Positions 51,760 through 60,577 of a DNA stretch of 64,000 nt are shown piece after piece (the stretch's first letter is position 1; each line of letters opens with the position of its first letter). The notes under the pieces are model-generated. The model saw nothing but the letters and a program-made list of their open reading frames with translations, did not search any database and was not told where the DNA came from. The DNA is taken from contig NZ_OY781872.1 in the NCBI RefSeq assembly GCF_963677065.1, positions 305,419-369,418 on the forward strand. The letters are read 5' to 3'. The position numbers and the translations under genes were made by a program. Origin of the DNA: an uncultured Methanoregula sp. (GTDB taxonomy: Archaea; Halobacteriota; Methanomicrobia; Methanomicrobiales; Methanospirillaceae).

Positions 51760-51961
51760 AGTACTGATCTGGTGATCTATTTACTATCACACTTCGATTG
51801 ATTAATTCATCGTTTTGCAGTGTATGAAGCATGGGGATCCATGGTTATCGGATTATTGTTTTGTGTCAGATATCGCAGCGAAAAACACAATTCCGGTGAA
51901 TATAAACCGTTGAAAAAACAATACGTGGATCTGTCATGCATTAGCATAACAAGGGTGAGCC

Positions 51962-53251
51962 ATGTACTGGAATGAGAAGATAGAGACCCTGAAACCTGAT
52001 GCCTTACATGCACTTCAACTCAGACGATTGAAGAAGACAATAAATCAGGCCCAGAATATCGATTTTTACCGGAACCTGTTCAAGACCGCAGGTATTCAGG
52101 CATCCACGATAAAGACGCTGGATGATATAACGAAAATCCCTTTCACCAAGAAGCAGGATCTCAGGGGCGGGTATCCATTCGGATTCTTTGCGGTGCCCTT
52201 GAAAAAGGTTGTCCGGATCCATACAACATCAGGTACAACCGGAAAACCAACGGTTGTCGGATATACAAGAAAAGATCTCGATACCTGGTCCGATCTCATT
52301 GCCCGGAACATGACCATGGTAGGCATAACGGACAATGATATCTTCCAGAATATGGTCAATTACGGTATGTTTACCGGCGGTCTCGGGTTTCATTACGGGG
52401 CGGAAAAAATAGGGATGACGGTCATTCCCAGCGCAACCGGCAATACAAAACGCCAGATCGAGATGATAAATGACTTCGGGGTAACAACGATCCATTGCAC
52501 ACCCAGTTATGCCATGCACCTGTCAGAAGTGGCAGAAGAGATGGGAACTGGTCTTGAAAGCCTGAAAACCGGCCTTTTCGGGGCAGAGTCCTGGTCCGAG
52601 AGCACGAGAAAAACCCTGGAAAACCGGCTGGGTGTAACCGCCTATGATTCCTATGGCCTGAGCGAACTCTTTGGTCCCGGTGTGGCATTTGAATGTCCCG
52701 AGCGCAACGGCCTCCATATCTGGCACGACAGTTACCTTGTCGAGATCATTGATCCAAAGACCGGTGAACAGTTAGGTGACGGGGAGCGCGGAGAACTCGT
52801 AGTAACACCCCTGGTAAAAGAGGCAATGCCCCTGTTGCGCTACCGGACCGGCGATATTACCATGGTGATCGATGACGGGTGCCTGTGCAGGAGAGGAAAG
52901 AAGATTGCGCGGATTACCGGCAGAAGCGATGACATGCTGGTCATCCGGGGAATCAACGTATTCCCGTCCCAGATAGAACATGTCCTGCTCAGGATCCCGG
53001 AAGTGGGCAATCAATTTATGGTATATATCGACAGAATAAATCATCTTGACGAGATGACGGTCGAAGTGGAGATCAACCGGGAGTCCTTCAGCGGCGAACT
53101 GTCAGATCTTGCCCGGCTCCAGAAAAAAGTGGTCAAGGAGCTGCGGGACACGCTTGAACTGCGAACAACCGTTACTCTTGTGGAACCGGGATCCCTTCCC
53201 CGGTTCGAAGGAAAAGCAAAGAGAGTGATTGACCGGAGAGAAGCAGAATGA
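51962..53251 (+). CDS. paaK: Phenylacetate-CoA ligase family protein 1
   Basis: Adenylate-forming enzyme of 429 residues activating an aryl acid to its CoA thioester. TTSGTTGKPTVVGYTRKDL is the P-loop; AYDSYGLSELFGPGVAFEC and the late RITGRSDDMLVIRGINVFPSQIE are typical of PaaK. In methanogens it serves reuse of aryl acids for amino acid synthesis with indolepyruvate oxidoreductase, which is not seen here. GGGTGAG precedes the ATG and a close paralogue overlaps its stop. Confidence 0.9.
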   Translation: MYWNEKIETLKPDALHALQLRRLKKTINQAQNIDFYRNLFKTAGIQASTIKTLDDITKIPFTKKQDLRGGYPFGFFAVPLKKVVRIHTTSGTTGKPTVVGYTRKDLDTWSDLIARNMTMVGITDNDIFQNMVNYGMFTGGLGFHYGAEKIGMTVIPSATGNTKRQIEMINDFGVTTIHCTPSYAMHLSEVAEEMGTGLESLKTGLFGAESWSESTRKTLENRLGVTAYDSYGLSELFGPGVAFECPERNGLHIWHDSYLVEIIDPKTGEQLGDGERGELVVTPLVKEAMPLLRYRTGDITMVIDDGCLCRRGKKIARITGRSDDMLVIRGINVFPSQIEHVLLRIPEVGNQFMVYIDRINHLDEMTVEVEINRESFSGELSDLARLQKKVVKELRDTLELRTTVTLVEPGSLPRFEGKAKRVIDRREAE

Positions 53252-54549
53252 CTTACTGGGATCCACGCATTGAGAGGATGCCCCAGGCAGACCTCAAAAA
53301 GATGCAGTACAAATTACTGAAAAGTCTCGTATACCGCCTGTACAGTTTCTCGCCTTTTTACCACGACCGGATGAAGGAGCAGAAGGTCCACCCCGACGAT
53401 ATCCGGACCCTTGCGGATGTCAGGAAACTGCCGTTCATGTTCAAACGCGATCTGCGGGACAATTACCCTGACAGGATCTTCACTGCAACCCAGGAAGAAC
53501 TGGTCAGATACCACGTCTCCTCAGGAACAACCGGAAAACCGACCGTTGTCGGTTATACGCAGCACGACCTGGATATCTGGACAACCTCCCTTGCTCGGGG
53601 ACTCTCATCGATAGGCCTTGGCAGAGGCGATGTCATCCAAGTGAGTTATGGGTACGGCCTGTTCACCGGAGGACTCGGGATGCACTATGGTGCCGAACGC
53701 ATAGGGGCAACCGTTCTCCCCACAAGTGTCGGGAACACGGAGCGGCAGATCGAGCTCATGCAGGATCTCAAAGCCACGGCAATTGCCTGCACGCCATCAT
53801 ATCTCCTCCATATGGGGGAGGTTGCCGAGAAGATGGGCGTGAGCATCAAGAACGACACCTGTCTCAAAGCGGGGATCCTCGGGGCGGAACCCTGGACCGA
53901 GAGTATGCGCACCCGGATCGAGGACTGGCTGGGAATCAAAGCCTATGATATCTACGGGACAAGCGAACTGTCCGGCCCTATGTATACGGAATGCACCGAA
54001 CAACAGGGCTTTCACATCTGGTCGGATATCGCCCTTGTGGAGATCATCGATCCAAAAACAGAAGAACCGCTTGAAGCCGGAGAGAAAGGAGAAGTCACCA
54101 TAACCATGCTCCAGAAAGAGGCACTCCCCATGATCCGCTACCGGATCGGGGATATCTCCTCAATGGACGAATCCGTCTGCTCCTGCGGGAGAACACATCC
54201 CAGGATCCAGCGCATCCAGGGACGGGTGGATGACATGCTGATCATCAGGGGCATCAATGTATTCCCATCACAGATTGAATACACCCTGATGACCATCCCG
54301 GAGGTAGGGCAGCACTTCCAGATCATTGTCGAACGCAAAGGGGCGCTTGATGATATGCTGGTCCGCGTGGAACTCAACAAGGGATCCTTCAGCGACAAGA
54401 TCACCGACCTGATGCAGGTCCGGCGGATGGTGGAGCACCGGCTCAGGAACGCACTGAACGTGAACGCAGAGGTGGAACTGGTTGAACCCGGTTCATTACC
54501 ACGATTTGAGGGGAAATCGAAGAAAGTCATAGACAAGAGGTCGATGTAA
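53248..54549 (+). CDS. paaK: Phenylacetate-CoA ligase family protein 2
   Basis: Paralogue of the upstream ligase, 433 residues, starting as ATGA on its stop. SSGTTGKPTVVGYTQHDL, AYDIYGTSELSGPMYTECTEQ and RVDDMLIIRGINVFPSQIEYTL are all conserved, so it should be active. The two differ mainly in the substrate region and may prefer different aryl acids. An ACT protein starts immediately after its stop codon. Confidence 0.9.
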   Translation: MTYWDPRIERMPQADLKKMQYKLLKSLVYRLYSFSPFYHDRMKEQKVHPDDIRTLADVRKLPFMFKRDLRDNYPDRIFTATQEELVRYHVSSGTTGKPTVVGYTQHDLDIWTTSLARGLSSIGLGRGDVIQVSYGYGLFTGGLGMHYGAERIGATVLPTSVGNTERQIELMQDLKATAIACTPSYLLHMGEVAEKMGVSIKNDTCLKAGILGAEPWTESMRTRIEDWLGIKAYDIYGTSELSGPMYTECTEQQGFHIWSDIALVEIIDPKTEEPLEAGEKGEVTITMLQKEALPMIRYRIGDISSMDESVCSCGRTHPRIQRIQGRVDDMLIIRGINVFPSQIEYTLMTIPEVGQHFQIIVERKGALDDMLVRVELNKGSFSDKITDLMQVRRMVEHRLRNALNVNAEVELVEPGSLPRFEGKSKKVIDKRSM

Positions 54550-54987
54550 ATGGACACGCAGAAATTCGTGATCAGGCAGATATCGATCTTCTCGGAAAAC
54601 CGCCCGGGAAGACTTGCGGCAATCGCCCATGCACTCGGGAATGAGAAGATCAATATCCTTGCATTCAGTATTGCTGAGGCGAACGGTTTCGGGGTGGTAA
54701 GGGCACTTGTTGATCATCCCGAAAAAGCGCATGACACGTTACAAGCGCTGGGATTCAATGTGGCATTTACTGATGTGATTGCCGTGAAAATGAAGGATAA
54801 ACCCGGCGGTCTCTATGATGTTGCAAAAATTCTTGGCGACGGCGGAATCAACATCGAGTACTCGTATGCATACTCGGGAAAAGACGGCGCAGTCCTTATC
54901 CTCAGGGTGGACCATGTGGAAGAAGCAATAAAGAAGATCCGAACTTCAGGAGCCACACTTCTGGAGCGGACGAACTTTCACGGATAA
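54550..54987 (+). CDS. Double ACT domain protein
   Basis: Soluble protein of 145 residues with two ACT domains (about 7-70 and 75-140): VIRQISIFSENRPGRLAAIAHALGNEKINI and VIAVKMKDKPGGLYDVAKILGDGGINI. ACT domains bind amino acids, so it probably senses an aromatic amino acid and controls the ligases whose operon it ends. Its start follows the ligase stop without a gap. Confidence 0.88.
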   Translation: MDTQKFVIRQISIFSENRPGRLAAIAHALGNEKINILAFSIAEANGFGVVRALVDHPEKAHDTLQALGFNVAFTDVIAVKMKDKPGGLYDVAKILGDGGINIEYSYAYSGKDGAVLILRVDHVEEAIKKIRTSGATLLERTNFHG

Positions 54988-55002
54988 TTTTTTACTTTTT
55001 TT
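54988..55002. terminator. T-rich terminator of the aryl-CoA ligase operon
   Basis: Two T-runs separated by AC after the ACT protein stop, within the few bases shared with the convergent HPS-RraA gene end. Confidence 0.5.
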
Positions 55003-56278
55003 CCCATTTTATCAGTTCCGAGACCGAAGACAAGGTGCTCCCTCTCCGGATCTCTTCACGGATCCGTTCTTCATTCTTACGGACTTCGAGTGCCCGCCGG
55101 GCAACCTCGTATGCACGGCTTGCGGGAATCACCACAACCCCGCTCTCATCCCCGATTATCCAGTCCCCGGGTGAGACCTGCTGCCCGCAGCACTTAATCT
55201 CCGTGTTGATCTCCCCGAATCCTTTGGGCTCTCCCGCATTGGGCACCGTTGCTTTTGCAAAGACCGGAAATCCCATGGCACGGATGTCATCGACATCCCG
55301 CACCGCGCCATCAATAACAACGCCGGAAACTCCTTTGCTTATGCAACTCATTGTTGCAAGCTCGCCCCAGGGAGCCACATGGGTGCACCCGTCGTTGTTT
55401 ATCACAATGACATCGTTCTTTTGTGCAATGTCGATCGCTTCGACGGGTTTTGCCCAGTCACCGGCAAGAGTCTGCACGGTTACGGCTTTTCCCGCCATCT
55501 TCACATTGCCGGAAATCGACCTGAGATCCTGCATGGCACCTTTCCGGTGCATCGCATCGGTAACATTCGGGGAAGATACCTGCAGGAGAAGGGTGCGGAT
55601 CTCCTCGTCACGCGAGTGTTTTTCCATGCGCTTCAGCGTAGGGGCATCCATCTCTGCCCGGATCCGCTGCGTGGAACCCTTCACATCCGCTGAACGGACA
55701 ATTCCCCCGCCAACGATCACGATATCGGCGCCATATCTTATTGCGTCCCCTGCCGTTGTTGCATCGATTCCCCCGGCAACAGCAAGAGTCGTGTGGACAT
55801 CCTTTGACAGGGTGGTGAGAAGATCGATAGAACTCCTGCCGATCATCTGCTGATCGATTCCCACATGGGCGCAGATGATGTCCACACCCAGGGATTCCAG
55901 CTGGCGGGCACGGGAGATCGGTTCCGTGACATTGATGAGATCTGCCATGAGCTGGGTTCCATAGAGGCGCGAAGCCCGCACTGCTTCCGAGATAACGGAA
56001 TCATCGGCATCGGCAAGGATGCAGACAACATTGGCGCCGGCTTTTGCAGCCATCTCCACTTCGAGGGTCCCGGTGTCGGCGATCTTCATATCCGCCACGA
56101 TCACAGAATCCGGATGCTGGTCCTTGAGTGCCCTTACCGCCTGCATGCCCTCGCTCTTGATGAGGGGAGTCCCGACTTCAATCCAGTCCGCTCCGCCATC
56201 AAGAGCTTCCTGTGCGATCTGCAAAGCTCTTTTGAGTTCAAGGAGATCCAGTGCCACCTGCAGAACCGCTTTTTTCAT
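54992..56278 (-). CDS. Hexulose-6-phosphate synthase / RraA-like fusion
   Basis: Protein of 428 residues. Residues 1-210 form the 3-hexulose-6-phosphate synthase barrel (VALDLLELKRAL, DWIEVGTPLIKSEG, VADMKIADTG, HVGIDQQ, VAGGIDATTA). Residues 225-428 are an RraA/aldolase-like domain (GDWAKPVEAIDIAQKNDVIVINNDG, GVVIDGAVRDVDD). In archaea the synthase runs in reverse to give ribulose-5-phosphate and formaldehyde. The RraA-like part may supply a companion aldolase or isomerase step; fusion with PHI is the commoner form. Confidence 0.87.
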   Translation of the reverse strand: MKKAVLQVALDLLELKRALQIAQEALDGGADWIEVGTPLIKSEGMQAVRALKDQHPDSVIVADMKIADTGTLEVEMAAKAGANVVCILADADDSVISEAVRASRLYGTQLMADLINVTEPISRARQLESLGVDIICAHVGIDQQMIGRSSIDLLTTLSKDVHTTLAVAGGIDATTAGDAIRYGADIVIVGGGIVRSADVKGSTQRIRAEMDAPTLKRMEKHSRDEEIRTLLLQVSSPNVTDAMHRKGAMQDLRSISGNVKMAGKAVTVQTLAGDWAKPVEAIDIAQKNDVIVINNDGCTHVAPWGELATMSCISKGVSGVVIDGAVRDVDDIRAMGFPVFAKATVPNAGEPKGFGEINTEIKCCGQQVSPGDWIIGDESGVVVIPASRAYEVARRALEVRKNEERIREEIRRGSTLSSVSELIKWEKK

Positions 56279-56468
56279 GATCAGTGATCTGAAGTGCCAC
56301 AGGTTTAATAATTGCGAGAATGTTTTACATCCCGGTTCAGTCGTTTTGCAACAGTCACAAAAACAGAAAAACTACAGAGAGCAATTCCTTTGCAATTTCC
56401 GGATCAAACCGATGAGGATATATAAAAAAAAGGGGAATTTTTCACGTACAGAGTTCAAATGATTTTCT

Positions 56469-56488
56469 TTATACAATTTGGTGTATAA
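56469..56488. promoter_or_regulatory. Palindrome upstream of the pilin-like gene
   Basis: TTATACA-ATTTGG-TGTATAA is a perfect 7-bp inverted repeat, 34 bases before the start. It contains TATA-like sequence on both strands, so a bound regulator would block the promoter. Confidence 0.45.
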
Positions 56489-56522
56489 TTGTGAATCGTT
56501 ATATACCGGGCGCGTAACATCG

Positions 56523-57773
56523 ATGAGAAACAGGCAAATCAATTCGAGCGGGATCTCCGAAACCGTTACGGTGATCCTCGTCATTGCACTGGTTATCGGA
56601 CTCGCAGTTGCAATATATGCGATGCTGTTTGGTTCTGTATCATTAACCAAATCATCACTGGTTGCTGCTTCGGCAGGTACCGCAAATGTTCCCCTTGACG
56701 CCAGTTCGTCCATGCAGATCATGCGCGTACTCCCTATGGCAGGAGAGTCATATTACCTCAAGGGCCAGAGCACAATCCCGGCCAGTTCGGCAACTACACC
56801 CCTCGCAATCGCATCGTTTGATATAACCGATCCAAATGGCCGGGTGTCGACCGTAACGAACGGTTACCTTACCACGAATGCGAACAAGCTCGGTTCATCA
56901 CTGTACATCTATAAAGACCAGAGCAACAATTACCGGTTGACCGATTCTTTGGCCTCTATATCGTACGCTCCCGCCCAGATCAAGCCATTTGCCCTCGGAG
57001 AATATCAGATAAACATGATCGATAATACCGCTCATGTACCCATGAATATCATGACGGTGAAAATAACGGGTAACGGGACATCCAGTTCATCCGGATCGTT
57101 ATCGCTTCCCCTTCTCAACACCCTTCCAAACTCCTCGTGGGTTGTCCATGGCGGGGTTACGAATACAACGGACGCTTCCGGCCTGACCGTTTACAATTTT
57201 GACGGAACCAGCGGATACCTGAGTGCTACAGCAAACCCGGCACTGAGTTTTACCGGAAACCTCTCATTATCCCTCTGGATGAATCCAACCTCAACAGGTT
57301 CCTCAGGCAGTTCATCCAACTGGCACACGATCATTGGAAAAGGGCAGCTCAACTCAGATAACAGTGAATATGATAATTATCAGCTTATGCAGCTCGGAGA
57401 TAAATTGCTCTTTGAATGGAATGATGCCACTACGGGAGCACATTATCAGGCAACAACCACATCGGCTCTTACAGCAGGTTCGATGCAGTACGTGACTGCC
57501 ACCATAAATGCAGGCGTCCTGACAATCAGTGTCAATGGAGTTCCATTGGGTTTAACCTACAATACCGGCAATGTTCCCGGGGGAGGTACTGTTATTTCCG
57601 CACCTGTAATAACCCTGCAGAACAATGGCAACGATCTTCTCACGGGAAAACAGAATGCGGCAACATCTGCGAATTACTTCTACTACAGCGGGACTATGAG
57701 TGAGGTGGCATTGTACAACCGGGCACTGACCGCCGAGGAGATTGCACACAACGTGAATTATAAACAAATCTGA
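56523..57773 (+). CDS. Pilin-like protein with LamG domain
   Basis: Surface protein of 416 residues from the ATG at 56523. A short basic start and SSGISETVTVILVIALVIGLAVAIYAMLFG give the class III signal and pilin helix of archaeal type IV pilins (DUF1628-like). Residues 210-416 (NFDGTSGYLSATANPALSFTGNLSLSLWMNP through MSEVALYNRALTAEEIAHN) are a LamG/concanavalin-type domain, which binds carbohydrate or matrix. It may be a minor pilin or adhesin. It stands alone. Confidence 0.85.
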   Translation: MRNRQINSSGISETVTVILVIALVIGLAVAIYAMLFGSVSLTKSSLVAASAGTANVPLDASSSMQIMRVLPMAGESYYLKGQSTIPASSATTPLAIASFDITDPNGRVSTVTNGYLTTNANKLGSSLYIYKDQSNNYRLTDSLASISYAPAQIKPFALGEYQINMIDNTAHVPMNIMTVKITGNGTSSSSGSLSLPLLNTLPNSSWVVHGGVTNTTDASGLTVYNFDGTSGYLSATANPALSFTGNLSLSLWMNPTSTGSSGSSSNWHTIIGKGQLNSDNSEYDNYQLMQLGDKLLFEWNDATTGAHYQATTTSALTAGSMQYVTATINAGVLTISVNGVPLGLTYNTGNVPGGGTVISAPVITLQNNGNDLLTGKQNAATSANYFYYSGTMSEVALYNRALTAEEIAHNVNYKQI

Positions 57774-57811
57774 TTTTTTTATTCGCGGAAGAGAACGGTG
57801 TAAAAAAGAGA

Positions 57812-58324
57812 TCAGGGTTTTTGTTCTTCATATTTTTCAGAATAAACAAGGGTTTTGAACAGTTTTTTCCTGGCAATCGGGATCTCTGCCGGATAACCGG
57901 CAGCTACCAGGGAGACAAGGGTATATTTCGCAGGAACCTGAAGGAGTTCTCGTATCGGTTCTGCATAGGGTTTCTTCTCCCCGGCAACCCAGCAGGAACA
58001 GACACCGTATGCCTGGAGCGCAAGGATCAGGTTTTCCGTTGCTGCACAACAGTCTTCAAGATAATAGGTCTCTGTTTTTTCGCCAAAAACCGCGAAACAT
58101 GCCTGGGAATCTGCAATGAACTTTCCGTTGGGGGCCAGGTCTGCAATTTTTCCAAGAGTCTCCTTCTGTTTTACAACGACAAACAGGTAGGGCTGATGGT
58201 TCATTGCACTCGGGGCCAAAAGAGCGCATTCCAGTGCATCCTGGATCACGTTCTCCCCGATAGGGTCGGTTTTGAACTTGCGCACGCTGTGCCGGGATTT
58301 TATTATCGTTGCTACTATGTTCAT
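57812..58324 (-). CDS. Nitroreductase family FMN protein
   Basis: Oxidoreductase of 170 residues. SRHSVRKFKTDPI, APSAMNHQPY (in place of PSAGN) and AYGVCSCWVAGEKK fit the compact nitroreductase group. Methanogen members are often of unknown substrate. No operon partner. Confidence 0.87.
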   Translation of the reverse strand: MNIVATIIKSRHSVRKFKTDPIGENVIQDALECALLAPSAMNHQPYLFVVVKQKETLGKIADLAPNGKFIADSQACFAVFGEKTETYYLEDCCAATENLILALQAYGVCSCWVAGEKKPYAEPIRELLQVPAKYTLVSLVAAGYPAEIPIARKKLFKTLVYSEKYEEQKP

Positions 58325-58376
58325 ACACCGGAATGGGTAATAAGGGAAGATAAAAATTGGGTATCGATATCTTTCC

Positions 58377-59447
58377 CTATCGTTTGCAGTAGACTGCTAT
58401 CCCGATAAGGAGAGAGATGCCGGCAAGGACCGGCCCAAACCCTGGCGTTTTTGTGGGGGACGGGGATGCGGGGATCGTGGTACCTGGTGCTGACGGTTCA
58501 GCAGTCACCGGAACCGTTGCAGGTACCGTAGTCGGCAGAGTGGTTATTGTCGTCGGAGCCTGTGTTGTTGGCAGAACCGTTGTTGCAATGGTAGCAGGTT
58601 TTGTCGTGATGGTTGTTGCAATCGTTGTTGCAGTTGTGGCTGCCGGCGTTTTTGCCCCGATCAGGGGATTGTTGTCCTGGTCGAGAAGACTGATTTTTGC
58701 AGAAACCGTCTTCCCGGTCTGTTCATAATTATCCTTCATCTTGTTCGTGTTGCATTCAGCCCAGATGGTGTAGGAACCGGGAGGATAGGTCCCACGGTTT
58801 CCGGTATCCCAGATGGGGGCATCCTTGTAATACATCGGGGTTGTTGTCAGGGGGATGTCAACGATTGAGACGGTTGACCCGGAGGGATCCACAAGAGCAG
58901 TAAACACCCCACCACCGGGAGGCTGGACTTTGATCGTAACCAGTGCAGGGGAGTTGCGCTGCGATGCCATCTGGGCCAGGTTCGATTCCAGCCGGAAACG
59001 GATAGCATCACCGGTCGGGACCCATTTGTCGGTGACATCGATACTGACGGTTGTATCCTCGATTCGGAGGTTCAGGTTGGGGTCCGCAACAATGAAGGCA
59101 GGTCCATCCGCTTTTCCCGTACTGTCAATCCGGTTCCAGGTTCCAAGATAACCCGAGAAGTCTGTTGGGGTGACTGAAAATGATCTCAATTGTGAGGACA
59201 CGTCCATGGTTTTATCCGGTGACGCCGTATTGACATCTGCACCAGAAGCCCACCATCCAATTTTTGTATCAGAACCCATTGCGGCAGAAATGTCAAGTCC
59301 CTGTTCACCAAGGAACACAGTATTGCCGGAGTTGATGGTGTTGATTGCTGCACCCTGGGTAAATCCCACGATTAGCAGGATTCCCAGGAGCAGAAGACAC
59401 CAGAACCGGCCAGGTAGAGTCTGCATGATCATCGTATTTCGTTTCAA
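58377..59447 (-). CDS. DUF3821-type surface protein with PGF-type anchor
   Basis: Secreted protein of 356 residues. A signal peptide (about 1-33) ends near FTQGA. The middle part (about 35-250: INSGNTVFLGEQGLDISAAMG, TPMYYKDAPIWDTGNRGTYPPGSYTIWAEC) matches DUF3821 of Methanomicrobiales. A Thr/Pro/Ala linker of 70 residues precedes TPGFGPVLAGISLLIGIAVYCKR-like sorting sequence with the PGF motif, which suggests anchoring by archaeosortase A. It probably belongs to the cell envelope and is likely glycosylated in the linker. Confidence 0.82.
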   Translation of the reverse strand: MKRNTMIMQTLPGRFWCLLLLGILLIVGFTQGAAINTINSGNTVFLGEQGLDISAAMGSDTKIGWWASGADVNTASPDKTMDVSSQLRSFSVTPTDFSGYLGTWNRIDSTGKADGPAFIVADPNLNLRIEDTTVSIDVTDKWVPTGDAIRFRLESNLAQMASQRNSPALVTIKVQPPGGGVFTALVDPSGSTVSIVDIPLTTTPMYYKDAPIWDTGNRGTYPPGSYTIWAECNTNKMKDNYEQTGKTVSAKISLLDQDNNPLIGAKTPAATTATTIATTITTKPATIATTVLPTTQAPTTITTLPTTVPATVPVTAEPSAPGTTIPASPSPTKTPGFGPVLAGISLLIGIAVYCKR

Positions 59448-59624
59448 TATTTATATTTAACAAAAACAGTGACCGATGTTAGCGATGAGAAGCGGGCGGA
59501 TAATTATCCAACGGCTGGCGGATCATCTGACAGAGCCCGGTTTTTCCTGGGCAGATGATCCGTAAACTCAACGGGACCCTGATGAAGAAACGGCAGGGGG
59601 GTCGGTTGAAAATTTTTCAAGCAA

Positions 59625-59693
59625 GGGTGGGGGGTCCGATCATTTCAAAAAAATGGGGGAGGGGGGTTACCCGGGAACCCCCCTTCTCAAATC
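59625..59693 (+). repeat. G-rich repeat, copy 1
   Basis: Order of elements: GGGTGGGGGGTCCGA, an A-run of seven, TGGGGGAGGGGGGT, ACCCGGGAACCCCCC. It matches copy 2 in order and spacing. Confidence 0.65.
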
Positions 59694-59846
59694 TGGTATT
59701 GCACGCGTATTGCATAAGTAAATTTGAACGCGTTTCTGCATGGTTCCGGTGAGACGACGTGGCATGAAGGCTACTCAATTCTGATTAGGGGGGGGTGCCC
59801 TGGACCGGAAGGGGGAGGGGGTCTCCGGCATACCTCCCCCTCATGG

Positions 59847-59917
59847 GGGTGGGGGGGTCCGACCCGTTTTAAAAAAAATGGCGGGGGGGTCACCGGGGGA
59901 CCCCCCCAGGGGGCGAA
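59847..59917 (+). repeat. G-rich repeat, copy 2
   Basis: Order of elements: GGGTGGGGGGGTCCGA, an A-run of eight, TGGCGGGGGGGT, ACCGGGGGACCCCCCC. A conserved left flank (CTCCGGCATACCTCCCCC) resembles sequence at 350-372, so the family probably has more copies in the genome. Confidence 0.65.
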
Positions 59918-59979
59918 GCCGGGCATGGGATATTCCCGGAAAAAACACAGCGATTACCCAACAGGGGAAATGAGAATTA

Positions 59980-60540
59980 TTACCGGTTCTCAAGGATTAG
60001 CGTATTGAAGTTCTCAAAAACACGCTCTCCCTCGAACGTGTGACTCACTTCGGGATGCCACTGCAGGCCATAGATCTGTTTTTTCGGAAGGGCAATGGCT
60101 TCCATATTGCAGATATCCGAGCGGGCAAGGCAGGTAAACCGGGGCGGGATCTGCGACACTTCGTCCGCGTGGGATGCCCAGACATTGATCTTTGATGGAT
60201 AGCCGGCGAGGATCCCGTCGGGTTCGCAGATCTCAACCTCGACCGGACCATATCCCCCGCTGCGCCCCGGGTGGACTGCCCCGCCAAACTTCGCTGCGAT
60301 GATGTGAAGCCCAAGACAGATCCCAAGCACCGGCAGACCGAGGTCCAGATACTGGGGGCAGTACCCTGCCCGCTCTATGGCTGGACCACCGCCGAGAATA
60401 ATCCCCCGGCACCCCGCTGCAACCTTTTCGGGAGGTGTGGTATTGGGGATAATTTCAGCATCGATCTCCAGATCCCTGAGCGCCCGGTGGATCAGGTGGT
60501 TGAACTGCCCGAAATTATTGACAACGTAAATAGGAAGCAT
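59980..60540 (-). CDS. guaAA: GMP synthase glutaminase subunit
   Basis: Class I amidotransferase of 186 residues that provides ammonia for XMP to GMP; archaea keep it as a separate gene. The ATG at 60540 has AAGGATA upstream. LGICLGLHIIA gives nucleophile Cys75 and GLQWHPEVSHT gives His162 and Glu164, so the triad is complete. The synthetase subunit is not in the window. The gene ends at the G-rich repeat region. Confidence 0.92.
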   Translation of the reverse strand: MLPIYVVNNFGQFNHLIHRALRDLEIDAEIIPNTTPPEKVAAGCRGIILGGGPAIERAGYCPQYLDLGLPVLGICLGLHIIAAKFGGAVHPGRSGGYGPVEVEICEPDGILAGYPSKINVWASHADEVSQIPPRFTCLARSDICNMEAIALPKKQIYGLQWHPEVSHTFEGERVFENFNTLILENR

Positions 60541-60577
60541 TATCCTTAGAATGTGTACTGAAGTTCTATAAGTTTGT

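Larger units (their letters stand above)
59448..59979. other. Intergenic region with G-rich repeats
   Basis: No gene seen. The stretch has many runs of five to eight G on the plus strand and matching C runs, giving strong potential for G-quadruplexes and hairpins. Two related units are listed separately. Confidence 0.6.
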
